Notes under the pieces: generated by a model | Seen by the model: the letters and a program-made list of their open reading frames with translations, nothing else | Told to the model about the DNA's origin: nothing | Databases searched by the model: none | NCBI RefSeq assembly: GCF_001280085.1 | Contig: NZ_LGED01000204.1 | Location: forward strand, 1 to 64,000 | Source: Saccharothrix sp. NRRL B-16348 | GTDB lineage: Bacteria > Actinomycetota > Actinomycetes > Mycobacteriales > Pseudonocardiaceae | Length of the DNA stretch: 64,000 nt | Direction of reading: 5' to 3' | Part shown: positions 24,137 to 31,612 of the stretch, in pieces | Layout: every line of letters begins with the position of its first letter | How positions within the stretch are numbered: the stretch's first letter is position 1 | Position numbers and translations under genes: made by a program

Positions 24137-24164
24137 CAGTACTGGAGTACGTCCTACAGTACTG
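24137..24164. promoter_or_regulatory. Double TetR operator
   Basis: Perfect palindromes CAGTACTG at 24137-24144 and 24157-24164, centres exactly 20 bp apart (two helical turns, same DNA face), lie between the divergent TetR and acyl-CoA dehydrogenase genes. Two further GTAC half-words flank them. Confidence 0.6.
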
Positions 24165-24195
24165 GTGAGAGTACCCCGTGATCCGGAGGTCGACG

Positions 24196-25338
24196 ATGCC
24201 CGCCGAGCGCCTTTTGCCCACCACCGAGGCCGAGGACCTGCTCGCCCTGGTCCGCGAGATCGCGCGTGACGAACTCGCGCCGCACGCCGCCGAGGCGGAG
24301 GAGCACTCGCGGTTCCCGCGCGAGGCGTTCCGGCTGCTCGGCAAGACCGGGCTGCTCGGGCTGCCGTACCCGGAGCGGTTCGGCGGCGGTGAGCAGCCGT
24401 ACGAGGTGTACCTGCAGGCGTTGGAGGAGGTCGCGTCGGCGTGGATGTCGGTCGCGGTCGGGCTGTCGGTGCACGTCATGTCCAGCTACGCGTTGGCGAC
24501 GTTCGGGGACGACGCGCAGAAGTCGCGCTGGCTGCCGGACGTGCTGGCGGGCGACCAGCTCGGCGGGTACGCGTTGTCGGAGACCCACGCGGGTTCCGAC
24601 GCCGGCGCCCTGTCGACCCGTGCGGTCCGCTCCGGTGACCACTACACCGTGAACGGCACGAAGGCGTGGATCACGCACGCCGGCGTCGCCGACTTCTACA
24701 CGTTGATGGCGCGCACGTCGGACGACGGCGGCAAGGGCATCAGCTGCTTCTTCGCGCCGGGCCAGGCCGAGGGGCTGGTCGCGGCCAAGCCGGAGCGCAA
24801 GATGGGCCTGACCGGTTCCATCACCGCGCAGCTGTCGTTCTCCGGCGTGCGGCTCGACGCGGACCGGTTGATCGGGGCGGAGGGCGACGGCCTGAAGATC
24901 GCACTGTCCGCTTTGGACTCGGGCCGCCTCGGGATCGCCGCGTGCGGCGTGGGTCTGGCGCAGGCGGCGTTGGACGAGGCCGTCGCGTACGCCAAGCAGC
25001 GCACCCAGTTCGGCCGCGCGATCATCGACTTCCAGGGCCTGGAGTTCCTGCTGGCCGACATGGCCGCCGCCGTGGAATCCGCGCGTGCCACGTACCTGGA
25101 GGCCGCCCGCCGCCGCGACCGCGGCCTGCCGTTCCGCCGCCAGGCCGCGATCGCGAAACTGGTCTGCACCGACACCGCGATGAAGGTGACGACGGACGCC
25201 GTGCAGGTCCTGGGCGGCGCCGGCTACACCCGCGACTTCCCGGTGGAGCGCTACATGCGTGAAGCCAAGGTGCTCCAGATCTTCGAGGGCACCAACCAGA
25301 TCCAACGCCTCGTCATCGGCCGCGACCTCCGCCGCTGA
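24196..25338 (+). CDS. Acyl-CoA dehydrogenase
   Basis: 380 residues, full length for the family. It oxidises acyl-CoA thioesters with FAD. Visible features are YALSETHAGSDAGAL (FAD signature), the second signature QVLGGAGYTRDFPVERYMREAKVLQIFEGTNQIQ (catalytic Glu in IFEGT near the C-terminus) and RTQFGRAIIDFQGLEFLLADM. ATG 24196 has GGAGG upstream; a GTG at 24178 is a worse start. The chain-length preference is not visible. Probably under control of the divergent TetR. The stop codon is followed at once by a repeat palindrome. Confidence 0.9.
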   Translation: MPAERLLPTTEAEDLLALVREIARDELAPHAAEAEEHSRFPREAFRLLGKTGLLGLPYPERFGGGEQPYEVYLQALEEVASAWMSVAVGLSVHVMSSYALATFGDDAQKSRWLPDVLAGDQLGGYALSETHAGSDAGALSTRAVRSGDHYTVNGTKAWITHAGVADFYTLMARTSDDGGKGISCFFAPGQAEGLVAAKPERKMGLTGSITAQLSFSGVRLDADRLIGAEGDGLKIALSALDSGRLGIAACGVGLAQAALDEAVAYAKQRTQFGRAIIDFQGLEFLLADMAAAVESARATYLEAARRRDRGLPFRRQAAIAKLVCTDTAMKVTTDAVQVLGGAGYTRDFPVERYMREAKVLQIFEGTNQIQRLVIGRDLRR

Positions 25339-25530
25339 CCCGCGCGTGTCGAACACTCAGGTCGCGCGTGTCCTACGTTCCGGTCGCGCGTGTCCTACGT
25401 TCGCGTACCCCGAGTTGAACGCTCAGAACAAGATCGACTGTTCTGAGCGTTGAACTCGCGTGTTCTGAACGTAGGACACGCGCGACGCGAACGTAGGACA
25501 CGCGCGACTTGAGTGTTCGACACGCGGGTC
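25339..25530. repeat. Symmetrical 192-bp palindrome of eight 22-bp units
   Basis: Units on the minus strand start at 25426, 25404, 25382 and 25360 going left; a 16-base centre (25427-25442) separates them from plus-strand units at 25443, 25465, 25487 and 25509. From the centre outward both arms read C-B-B-A with the same word types as the array at 15017-15170. The left arm begins at the base after the acyl-CoA dehydrogenase stop codon; the right arm ends inside the stop codon of the convergent amidohydrolase. The centre itself closes with a 19-bp, one-mismatch stem and an eight-base loop. Confidence 0.92.
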
Positions 25531-26722
25531 AGGGTTCGCGGTAGAACGGGTTGGTGACGATCTCTTCGCCGTCGGAGTAGCGGTAGACCTCGCGGCCTTC
25601 CACGTAGACGTTCAGGGCTCGGCTCATCACGTCCAGAGGGTCGCCCGACCAGATCACGACGTCGCCGTCCAGGCCGGGGCGCAGGGAGCCCACGCGGTCG
25701 TCCAGGCCCATGATGCGGGCCGGGTTCACGGTGATCGACTCCAGACCCACGCGCGGGTCCAGGCCTTCCTTCACGGCCAACGTCACCTGGTGCACGAGGA
25801 AGTGGATCGGCACGACCGGGTGGTCCGTGGTGATCGCGATCTGCACGCCGGCGCGCGCCAGGATGCCCGGGTTGCGCAACGAGCGGTTGCGGACCTCGAC
25901 CTTGGACCGCGACGTGAACAGCGGGCCGATGATCACCGGGACGTCACGCTCCGCCAGCACGTCCGCGATCAGGTGACCCTCGGTCCCGTGGTTGACGATG
26001 AGGCGGTAGCCGAACTCGTCCGCCAGCCGCAACGCCGTCGCGATGTCGTCCGCGCGGTGGCAGTGCTGGCACCACGGCAGCTCACCCGACAGCACGCGCG
26101 CCAGCACCTCGGACGTGGTGTTCCGCTCGAACGCGCCGTCGGCCTCGTCACGCTTGGCCACGTAGTCCTGCGCCTTGGTGAACGCGTCACGGATCACCGC
26201 CGCCACGCCCTGCCACGTGGACGGCAGCTTCTTCTGCTCGCCGTACACCCGCTTCGGGTTCTCGCCGAGAGCGCTCTTCACGCTGACGGGGTTGCGCACG
26301 AGCATCTCGTCGGCCGTGCGACCCCAGCACTTGACCGCTACGGTCTGGCCGCCGATCACGTTGCCCGACCCGGGCTTGACCACCGCGGTCGTGACGCCGC
26401 CGGACAGGGCGTCGGCGAAGCCCTGGTCGGCGGCGTTGATCGCGTCCAACGCGCGCAGCCGGGCGCCGTTGGGGTCGGTCATCTCGTTGGTGTCCTGCCC
26501 GGCCCAGCCCTCGCCCTCCTCGTGCACGCCGAGGTGGCCGTGGGCCTCCACGAAGCCGGGCAGCACCCAGCGGCCCGCCGCGTCCACGACCGGGACGCCG
26601 TCCGGCACCTCGACGTCGGCGCCGACCGCGACGATCTTCCCGTCCTGGATCAGGACCGTGCCGCCCTCGATCGGCTCTCCGGCGACCGGGACGACGTACC
26701 CACCCGTGATGGCGACGTTCAT
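25529..26722 (-). CDS. Amidohydrolase (imidazolonepropionase-like)
   Basis: 397 residues, metal-dependent amidohydrolase. Metal-binding motifs are EAHGHLGVHEE (HxH near 62-64), WCQHCHRADDI, NHGTEGHLI and ITTDHPVVP (final Asp/His). The Gly-rich insert GGVTTAVVKPGSGNVIGGQTVAVKCWG is typical of the secreted or cytosolic imidazolonepropionase-like/prolidase-like subgroup. No signal peptide is present. The substrate is uncertain. The stop overlaps the right end of the 192-bp palindrome, and the start lies 19 bases after the epimerase stop with a perfect palindrome between. Confidence 0.85.
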   Translation of the reverse strand: MNVAITGGYVVPVAGEPIEGGTVLIQDGKIVAVGADVEVPDGVPVVDAAGRWVLPGFVEAHGHLGVHEEGEGWAGQDTNEMTDPNGARLRALDAINAADQGFADALSGGVTTAVVKPGSGNVIGGQTVAVKCWGRTADEMLVRNPVSVKSALGENPKRVYGEQKKLPSTWQGVAAVIRDAFTKAQDYVAKRDEADGAFERNTTSEVLARVLSGELPWCQHCHRADDIATALRLADEFGYRLIVNHGTEGHLIADVLAERDVPVIIGPLFTSRSKVEVRNRSLRNPGILARAGVQIAITTDHPVVPIHFLVHQVTLAVKEGLDPRVGLESITVNPARIMGLDDRVGSLRPGLDGDVVIWSGDPLDVMSRALNVYVEGREVYRYSDGEEIVTNPFYREP

Positions 26723-26723
26723 A

Positions 26724-26738
26724 GTTAGCGACGCTAAC
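26724..26738. promoter_or_regulatory. Perfect palindrome/leaderless promoter before amidohydrolase
   Basis: GTTAGCGACGCTAAC is a perfect 7+1+7 palindrome filling the 19-base gap between two minus-strand genes. On the minus strand it includes TAGCGT eight bases before the ATG. It is a regulator site or a promoter core. Confidence 0.5.
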
Positions 26739-26741
26739 GGT

Positions 26742-27614
26742 CTACGACAGGGGACGCAAACCCCACCGGCCGGCCCACGACTCGCCCGGCTCCAGCCACA
26801 GCAGGTCGACCCCGCTGTTCAACGCGTCGGGCGGGCACGTCATCGGCTCGATCGCGATCGCGCGGCCACGGCCGGGGAAGTCGTCCGGCGTGTAGACCTG
26901 CACCCACTTGAAGTCCGGGTCCGCCCACACCTCGACACCGCCGGCCGGGCCCTTCAGCACGTGCCGCACCAGCCCGTCCACCGGCTCGCAGCCGCCGAAC
27001 GCGGTGTCCAGCTTCACGCCCTCCAGCAGCCGCGCCACGCGGAAGTCGTAGTCGCCCGACACCGGCACGGCCGGGCCGTTCGGGATCATGGTGTGCGCGT
27101 CGACCGGCAGCACGGTCGTGGCGGCCAGCGACAGCGACGTCTCGTCGGTCGCCGACGCGCCTGCCCGCGGGTACGGGTGCGTGCCCACCCCGAACGGGGT
27201 CCGCTTGTCACCCACGTTGGTGACGCCGTGCGAGACGGTCAGGCCGTTGTCGTCGAGCGCGTACGTGATGGTGGTGCGCAGCTCGACGGGCCAGCCGAGG
27301 CCCGCCACCGGCGTCTCCAGCGAGATGAGCGACCCGGTGTGCTCGACGGTGCCCCAGATCGCGCGGCGCACCAGGCCGTGGATGGCGTTGCCCCGCGCGG
27401 GCTCGCCGATCTCCAGCTGCTGCTCCTCGCCGTCGAGCACCCATCTGCCGCCCGCCGTGCGGTTGGGCCACGGCACCAGCACCGCGCCGCTGCCCATGGG
27501 CGGTTCGTCGTCGTACGTCTCCACGTACGGCACGCCGCCGACTTCGTAGGACTTGAGTCCCGCACCCTCGGGTGCGATGACGGCGCGTGCCGCGCCGTGG
27601 GCGATCTCCAGCAT
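26742..27614 (-). CDS. Aldose 1-epimerase
   Basis: 290 residues of the galactose mutarotase fold. Visible are LVPWPNRTAGGRW (family signature near 50), NAIHGLVRRAIW (catalytic His near 78), GVGTHPYPRAG (second His) and AIAIEPMTCPPDALNSG (catalytic Glu). It interconverts sugar anomers. Short against GalM (about 340), but typical of actinobacterial members. Divergent from the TetR gene at 27683; co-directional with the amidohydrolase downstream. Confidence 0.9.
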   Translation of the reverse strand: MLEIAHGAARAVIAPEGAGLKSYEVGGVPYVETYDDEPPMGSGAVLVPWPNRTAGGRWVLDGEEQQLEIGEPARGNAIHGLVRRAIWGTVEHTGSLISLETPVAGLGWPVELRTTITYALDDNGLTVSHGVTNVGDKRTPFGVGTHPYPRAGASATDETSLSLAATTVLPVDAHTMIPNGPAVPVSGDYDFRVARLLEGVKLDTAFGGCEPVDGLVRHVLKGPAGGVEVWADPDFKWVQVYTPDDFPGRGRAIAIEPMTCPPDALNSGVDLLWLEPGESWAGRWGLRPLS

Positions 27615-27645
27615 GGGTCAGGAGCGTATCCGAGGCACTCTCCTC

Positions 27646-27676
27646 TTGACTTACTTACTAGACCGGTCTCTATAGT
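27646..27676 (+). promoter_or_regulatory. Promoter with overlapping operator of TetR/lactonase operon
   Basis: TTGACT (27646-27651) and TATAGT (27671-27676) are separated by 19 bases, with the ATG six bases later (leaderless). Between them is the perfect palindrome AGACCGGTCT (27660-27669), close to the LmrA/YxaF-type operator word TAGACCGGTCTA, matching the type of regulator that follows. Confidence 0.65.
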
Positions 27677-27682
27677 AAAACC

Positions 27683-28237
27683 ATGCCGAGACGGACCGAC
27701 ACCCGACAGCGCGTGGTGCGCACCGCCGCCGACCTCTTCCGGACGCAGGGCTACCACGCGACGGGCCTGAACCAGGTGCTCGCCGAGGGCGGCGCGCCCA
27801 AGGGCTCCCTCTACTTCCACTTCCCGGGCGGCAAGGAGCAGTTGGCGGTCGAGGCGGTGACGTTGGCGGGCAACGAACTGTGCGACGCGCTCGCCGCCGT
27901 CCTCGATGCCGAACCCGACCCCGCGAAAGCGCTTTCCCAGGCCTTGGAACTCCTCGGCCGCGACCTGCTGGCTTCGGACTTCCGCAGCGGGTGCCCCGTC
28001 GCCACGGTCGCGCTCGACGCCGCGTCGGACAGCGAACCGATCCGCGCCGCCTGCGCGGACGTCTACGCCCGGTGGCAGCGCCTCATCGCCGCGCGCACCG
28101 GTGACGACGACCTGGCGACGGTCGTGCTGTCCGCCATCGAGGGCGCCCTCCTGCTCGCCCGCACCCGCCGTTCGCTCGACCCCCTGCACGCCGTCGGCGC
28201 GCGCCTGGGGGCGTTCCTGGGAAGGCCTAGGCCATGA
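27683..28237 (+). CDS. TetR-family regulator, LmrA/YxaF-like
   Basis: 184 residues. DNA-binding domain RVVRTAADLFRTQGYHATGLNQVLAEGGAPKGSLYFHFPGGKEQLA with PKGSLYFHFPGGKE, the hallmark of the LmrA/YxaF/QacR-related branch. The C-terminal domain FRSGCPVATVALDAASDSEPIR is the matching TetR_C_33-like signature. It sits behind the palindromic operator in its own promoter. Its stop overlaps the start of the metallo-hydrolase gene (ATGA), which is probably the controlled gene. Confidence 0.85.
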   Translation: MPRRTDTRQRVVRTAADLFRTQGYHATGLNQVLAEGGAPKGSLYFHFPGGKEQLAVEAVTLAGNELCDALAAVLDAEPDPAKALSQALELLGRDLLASDFRSGCPVATVALDAASDSEPIRAACADVYARWQRLIAARTGDDDLATVVLSAIEGALLLARTRRSLDPLHAVGARLGAFLGRPRP

Positions 28238-29058
28238 AGGTGCACCACCTCAACTGCGGCACCATGCGTCCGGTCGGCGGGAAGCTGGTGACCGGCAAGG
28301 GTTCCTACTTCAGCACGGCCGAGCTGGTCTGCCACGTGCTGCTCCTCGAAACCGACGACGGCCTGACCCTGGTCGACACCGGCATGGGCGTCGACGACGT
28401 GCGCCGGCCCGCCGAGACGTTGGCGTTCGCCTGGCGGCTGATGAGCCGGCCCGCGCTGGACGAGGCGGAAACCGCGCTGCGCCAAGTGGAAGCGCTCGGG
28501 TTCGCCGCTTCTGACGTGCGCGACGTCGTGCTGACGCACCTCGACCTCGACCACGGCGGTGGTCTGCGCGACTTCCCGCGGGCCCGGGTGCACGTGTCGG
28601 CGGAGGAGCTGGCCTCGGCGACGCGTCCGGGCAAGTCGGGCAACGACCGCTTCCGCTACCCGGACAAGCAGTGGCAGCACGGCCCGCGGTGGGTGCCGTA
28701 CGAGACGACCGGCGAGACGTGGTTCGGCTTCGACGGCGTGCGCGAGGTGCGGCCGGACGTGCTGCTGGTGCCGTTGTTCGGGCACACGCACGGCCACACG
28801 GGCGTGGCGGTGCGCGTCGGCGACCGGTGGCTGCTGCACGCGGGCGACTCGTACTTCTTCCACGGCGAGCTGGAGGCGGAACGGCACTGCCCGCCCTTGT
28901 TGACGTACATGCAGAAGCGGATGCAGGTGCTGCCGGAGCTGCGCGTGGCCAACCAGGAGCGGTTGCGGGAGCTGGTGCGCGACCACGGTGGTGCGGTCGA
29001 CGTCTTCAGCGCGCACGACGCCACCGAGCTGCGCCGCCACCAGCAGGTGCCCGCGTGA
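28234..29058 (+). CDS. Metallo-beta-lactamase-fold hydrolase (lactonase-like)
   Basis: 274 residues. The metal motif THLDLDHGGGL (HxDxDH near 93-98) is of the AHL-lactonase/AttM type; further ligands are FGHTHGHTG (His), LLHAGDSYFF (Asp) and SAHDATEL (His). The C-terminal HDATELRRHQ is that of quorum-quenching-like lactonases, but no activity can be assigned. It is preceded by the TetR regulator in one operon. Confidence 0.85.
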   Translation: MKVHHLNCGTMRPVGGKLVTGKGSYFSTAELVCHVLLLETDDGLTLVDTGMGVDDVRRPAETLAFAWRLMSRPALDEAETALRQVEALGFAASDVRDVVLTHLDLDHGGGLRDFPRARVHVSAEELASATRPGKSGNDRFRYPDKQWQHGPRWVPYETTGETWFGFDGVREVRPDVLLVPLFGHTHGHTGVAVRVGDRWLLHAGDSYFFHGELEAERHCPPLLTYMQKRMQVLPELRVANQERLRELVRDHGGAVDVFSAHDATELRRHQQVPA

Positions 29059-29110
29059 TTGAGTAGCGGTACTCATGACACGGGTGCCGGTCGGCGGGGA
29101 CCCTTCGGCC

Positions 29111-29401
29111 ATGACCGCGAAACCGCACTCGCCGACCACCAACGCCTTCTACGCGCAGGCGGTGATCTCCTTCGTCGTCTCGCTGGCCGCCGTCGGGCTC
29201 GGTGTCGCCTACCTGCCGGTGGACGGCTGGGTCCGCGCGTTCCTGGCGCTCGGCCTGCTGTTCACCGTCACGTCGGCGTTCACCCTGGCCAAGTGCGTGC
29301 GCGACCGGCAGGAGGAGACCTACGTGGTGAGCCGCGTCGACCAGGCGCGGCTGGAGAAGCTGCTCGCCGAGCACGACCCGTACCGGGTGGAGGCGGTCTG
29401 A
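29111..29401 (+). CDS. YiaA/YiaB-like two-helix membrane protein
   Basis: 96 residues. Two transmembrane helices (AFYAQAVISFVVSLAAVGLGVAYL and AFLALGLLFTVTSAFTLAKCVRD) match the YiaAB domain; a basic cytoplasmic tail follows (RQEETYVVSRVDQARLEKLL). Function unknown. ATG 29111 was chosen; an in-frame upstream ATG at 29075 would add an unconserved-looking leader. It is the third gene of a plus-strand run from 27683. Confidence 0.75.
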   Translation: MTAKPHSPTTNAFYAQAVISFVVSLAAVGLGVAYLPVDGWVRAFLALGLLFTVTSAFTLAKCVRDRQEETYVVSRVDQARLEKLLAEHDPYRVEAV

Positions 29402-29435
29402 CCGCCTAGGCTGCACCGCTCATGGGAGCAGACCG

Positions 29436-31562
29436 ATGACCGCCGCCGCCGCTCTCGACGGGCTCGACGACGTCGACTGGGCGTCCCTCGACCACGCGTA
29501 CGGCTCGGCGGAGGACGTGCCGGGGATGTTGCGCCACGCCGTCGGCGCGGACGACGCGATCGCCGGCGAGGCGATCGAGTACCTGTTCGGCAGCATCTAC
29601 CACCAGGGCACGCTGTACTCGGCGACGCCGTGGGCCGTGCCGTTCGTCGCGCGGCTCGCCGCCGATCCGGGCACGCCCCGGCGCACGAGCCTGGTGCACC
29701 TGCTGGGCGCGATCGCCGAGACCGGCGATGCCCCGCCGGAGGTGCTGGCGGACGTGAGCGCGGCGCTGGGGCGTGAGACGGGGCGGCTGCTGCCGTTGCT
29801 GGACGACCCGGACGTCGAGGTCCGGCACGTCGCCACGTACCTGCTGGGCAACCTGCCGTCGGCGGCCGAGGTGCTGCCGGCGTTGCGGGCGCGGCGCGCG
29901 CGGGAACGGTCGCCGCGCGTGGTGGCGGGGCTGCTGGCGGCGGCCGGTCGGCTCGCGCCCGCCGAGAGCGCCGAGTGGCTGACCGGTGAGCTGACGCCGT
30001 CCCGGCCGGCCGCCGTCCGGGCCGGCGCGCTGTGGGCGATCGCCGACGCCGGGCTGCCGTGGCCGGCGGCGGGCACGGGCGCGGTGATCGACTGCTGGCT
30101 CGACGGCGAGCCGCTGAAGAGCTGGGTCTGGTCGGGGTACCCGTTCGGGGACGTCGTGCGGCGGATCGACCACGCGCCGTTCGCCGAGTTGTGCCGGACG
30201 TTGTTCGAGCGGGGGTCGGCGGACGCCGCACGCCGTGCCGTCGACGCCGTCTACGAGCGGTGTGTGGGTTCGCGGGCGGCCCGGGCGGCGAGCGCGCCCC
30301 TGCTGGCCGCCGCCGTCGACCACCCTGACCTGGGCGTTCGGGTGGCCGCCGCGACCGCGGTGCGTGACGTGCCCGCCGCCGCTCCCCTGGCGGCCGATTC
30401 GCTGGCGGCGGTCGTCGCCGGGCCCGCGCCAACCGACGAGGACTCGCTCGAGGGTCGCCTGTTCGGGTTGGCCCTGGACGTCTTGATCACGCTCGGCGAC
30501 CCGCGCTGGCGTTCGCCGTTCATCACGGCGCTCGCGGCGGGCGCGGTGACGCCCGACGTCACCGGGCTGCTCATCGACACCGGTGTGGCCTGCGATCCCG
30601 TGCTGCTGGACGCGGTGCGGCGACGGCTGGCGGCGCTGCCCCCGGAGTGGACGCCGTCGCCGGACTACGCCGCCATGCTCGGCCGGATGCGGTGGCACAA
30701 CGAGGGGAACACCCTGACCCGGCTGCTGCACCGGTGGGGCGCGGACGCGGCCGACGCCGTGCCCGAGCTGGTCGCGCTCGTGCCGCACGACGGGTGGTGG
30801 TCGGTCCGCGCGCTGGCCGCGATGGGTTCGGCGGCCGCGGCGGCCGTGCCCGTGCTGACGCGGGTCCGCGACGACCCGGCGGCGTCCTGGCCGCACCGGC
30901 TGGACTGCGCCCGAGCCCTCGCCGCCATCACCCACGACCTGGACCACGTGCGCTCCTGCGTGGCCGAAGCCGCCGTCGACGCGCCCGTCCCCGCCGCGCG
31001 GACGGCGTCGCACCACGGTCTGCCCCTGGACGACCTGCTGCCCGCGCTCCGCGAGCTGGCCACCACCGCCGCCGGCGACGACCCGGCCACCATCGCGCGG
31101 CGGATCGAGGCGGCACGGCTCCTGCTGGACGCCGGTGACACCGCCGCGCCGCTCCGCGCGGTCGCGGACGCGCTGGACAGCGCCCGGCACGTGGCGGACG
31201 CGGTCGAGCTGGCGGGCTTGGTCGGCGCACCGGCCGCCGACCTCGTGCCGCGGCTGCGCGAACTGCTGGGCGACCGGCACGACACCCACGCCGCCGCCCT
31301 GGCGATCCGGCGCGTGACGGGCGAGACCCGGCCCCTCCTCGACGCCATCCGGCAGCGACTGGAGTGGGTGGGCCCCGGCGTCTGGCTGGTCGAGTCGCTG
31401 GAGGAGCTGGGCGCCGACGCCGCGCCGCTGCTGCCCGGCCTGCGCGAGCTGGCCGAGGGCGACGCCGCGATGCCGGGCGGCGGCATCCACGGCCGCCGGG
31501 TCCGCCAGGACGAGGAGGACCGCGAACGGCTCCGGGCCACGCTGGCGGCGCTCGGCGCCTGA
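29436..31562 (+). CDS. HEAT-repeat protein
   Basis: 708 residues built from repeated helix pairs, with runs like DPDVEVRHVATYLLGNL, HPDLGVRVAAATAVRDVPAAAPLAAD and GWWSVRALAAMGSAAAAAVPVL, separated by Pro/Asp turns. It is a large alpha-solenoid, probably a protein-interaction scaffold. No enzyme motif, signal peptide or membrane span. The ATG has GGAG eight bases upstream. A perfect terminator hairpin follows. Its partner is unknown; the product is among the largest soluble proteins in the window. Confidence 0.8.
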   Translation: MTAAAALDGLDDVDWASLDHAYGSAEDVPGMLRHAVGADDAIAGEAIEYLFGSIYHQGTLYSATPWAVPFVARLAADPGTPRRTSLVHLLGAIAETGDAPPEVLADVSAALGRETGRLLPLLDDPDVEVRHVATYLLGNLPSAAEVLPALRARRARERSPRVVAGLLAAAGRLAPAESAEWLTGELTPSRPAAVRAGALWAIADAGLPWPAAGTGAVIDCWLDGEPLKSWVWSGYPFGDVVRRIDHAPFAELCRTLFERGSADAARRAVDAVYERCVGSRAARAASAPLLAAAVDHPDLGVRVAAATAVRDVPAAAPLAADSLAAVVAGPAPTDEDSLEGRLFGLALDVLITLGDPRWRSPFITALAAGAVTPDVTGLLIDTGVACDPVLLDAVRRRLAALPPEWTPSPDYAAMLGRMRWHNEGNTLTRLLHRWGADAADAVPELVALVPHDGWWSVRALAAMGSAAAAAVPVLTRVRDDPAASWPHRLDCARALAAITHDLDHVRSCVAEAAVDAPVPAARTASHHGLPLDDLLPALRELATTAAGDDPATIARRIEAARLLLDAGDTAAPLRAVADALDSARHVADAVELAGLVGAPAADLVPRLRELLGDRHDTHAAALAIRRVTGETRPLLDAIRQRLEWVGPGVWLVESLEELGADAAPLLPGLRELAEGDAAMPGGGIHGRRVRQDEEDRERLRATLAALGA

Positions 31563-31574
31563 CCGTCCACACCG

Positions 31575-31606
31575 GACCGTGGTGGGGCCGTGACCCCACC
31601 ACGGTC
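31575..31606. terminator. Bidirectional terminator
   Basis: A perfect 13-bp stem (31575-31587 with 31594-31606) and six-base loop in the gap between the convergent HEAT-repeat and permease genes. Confidence 0.85.
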
Positions 31607-31612
31607 AGCGGG

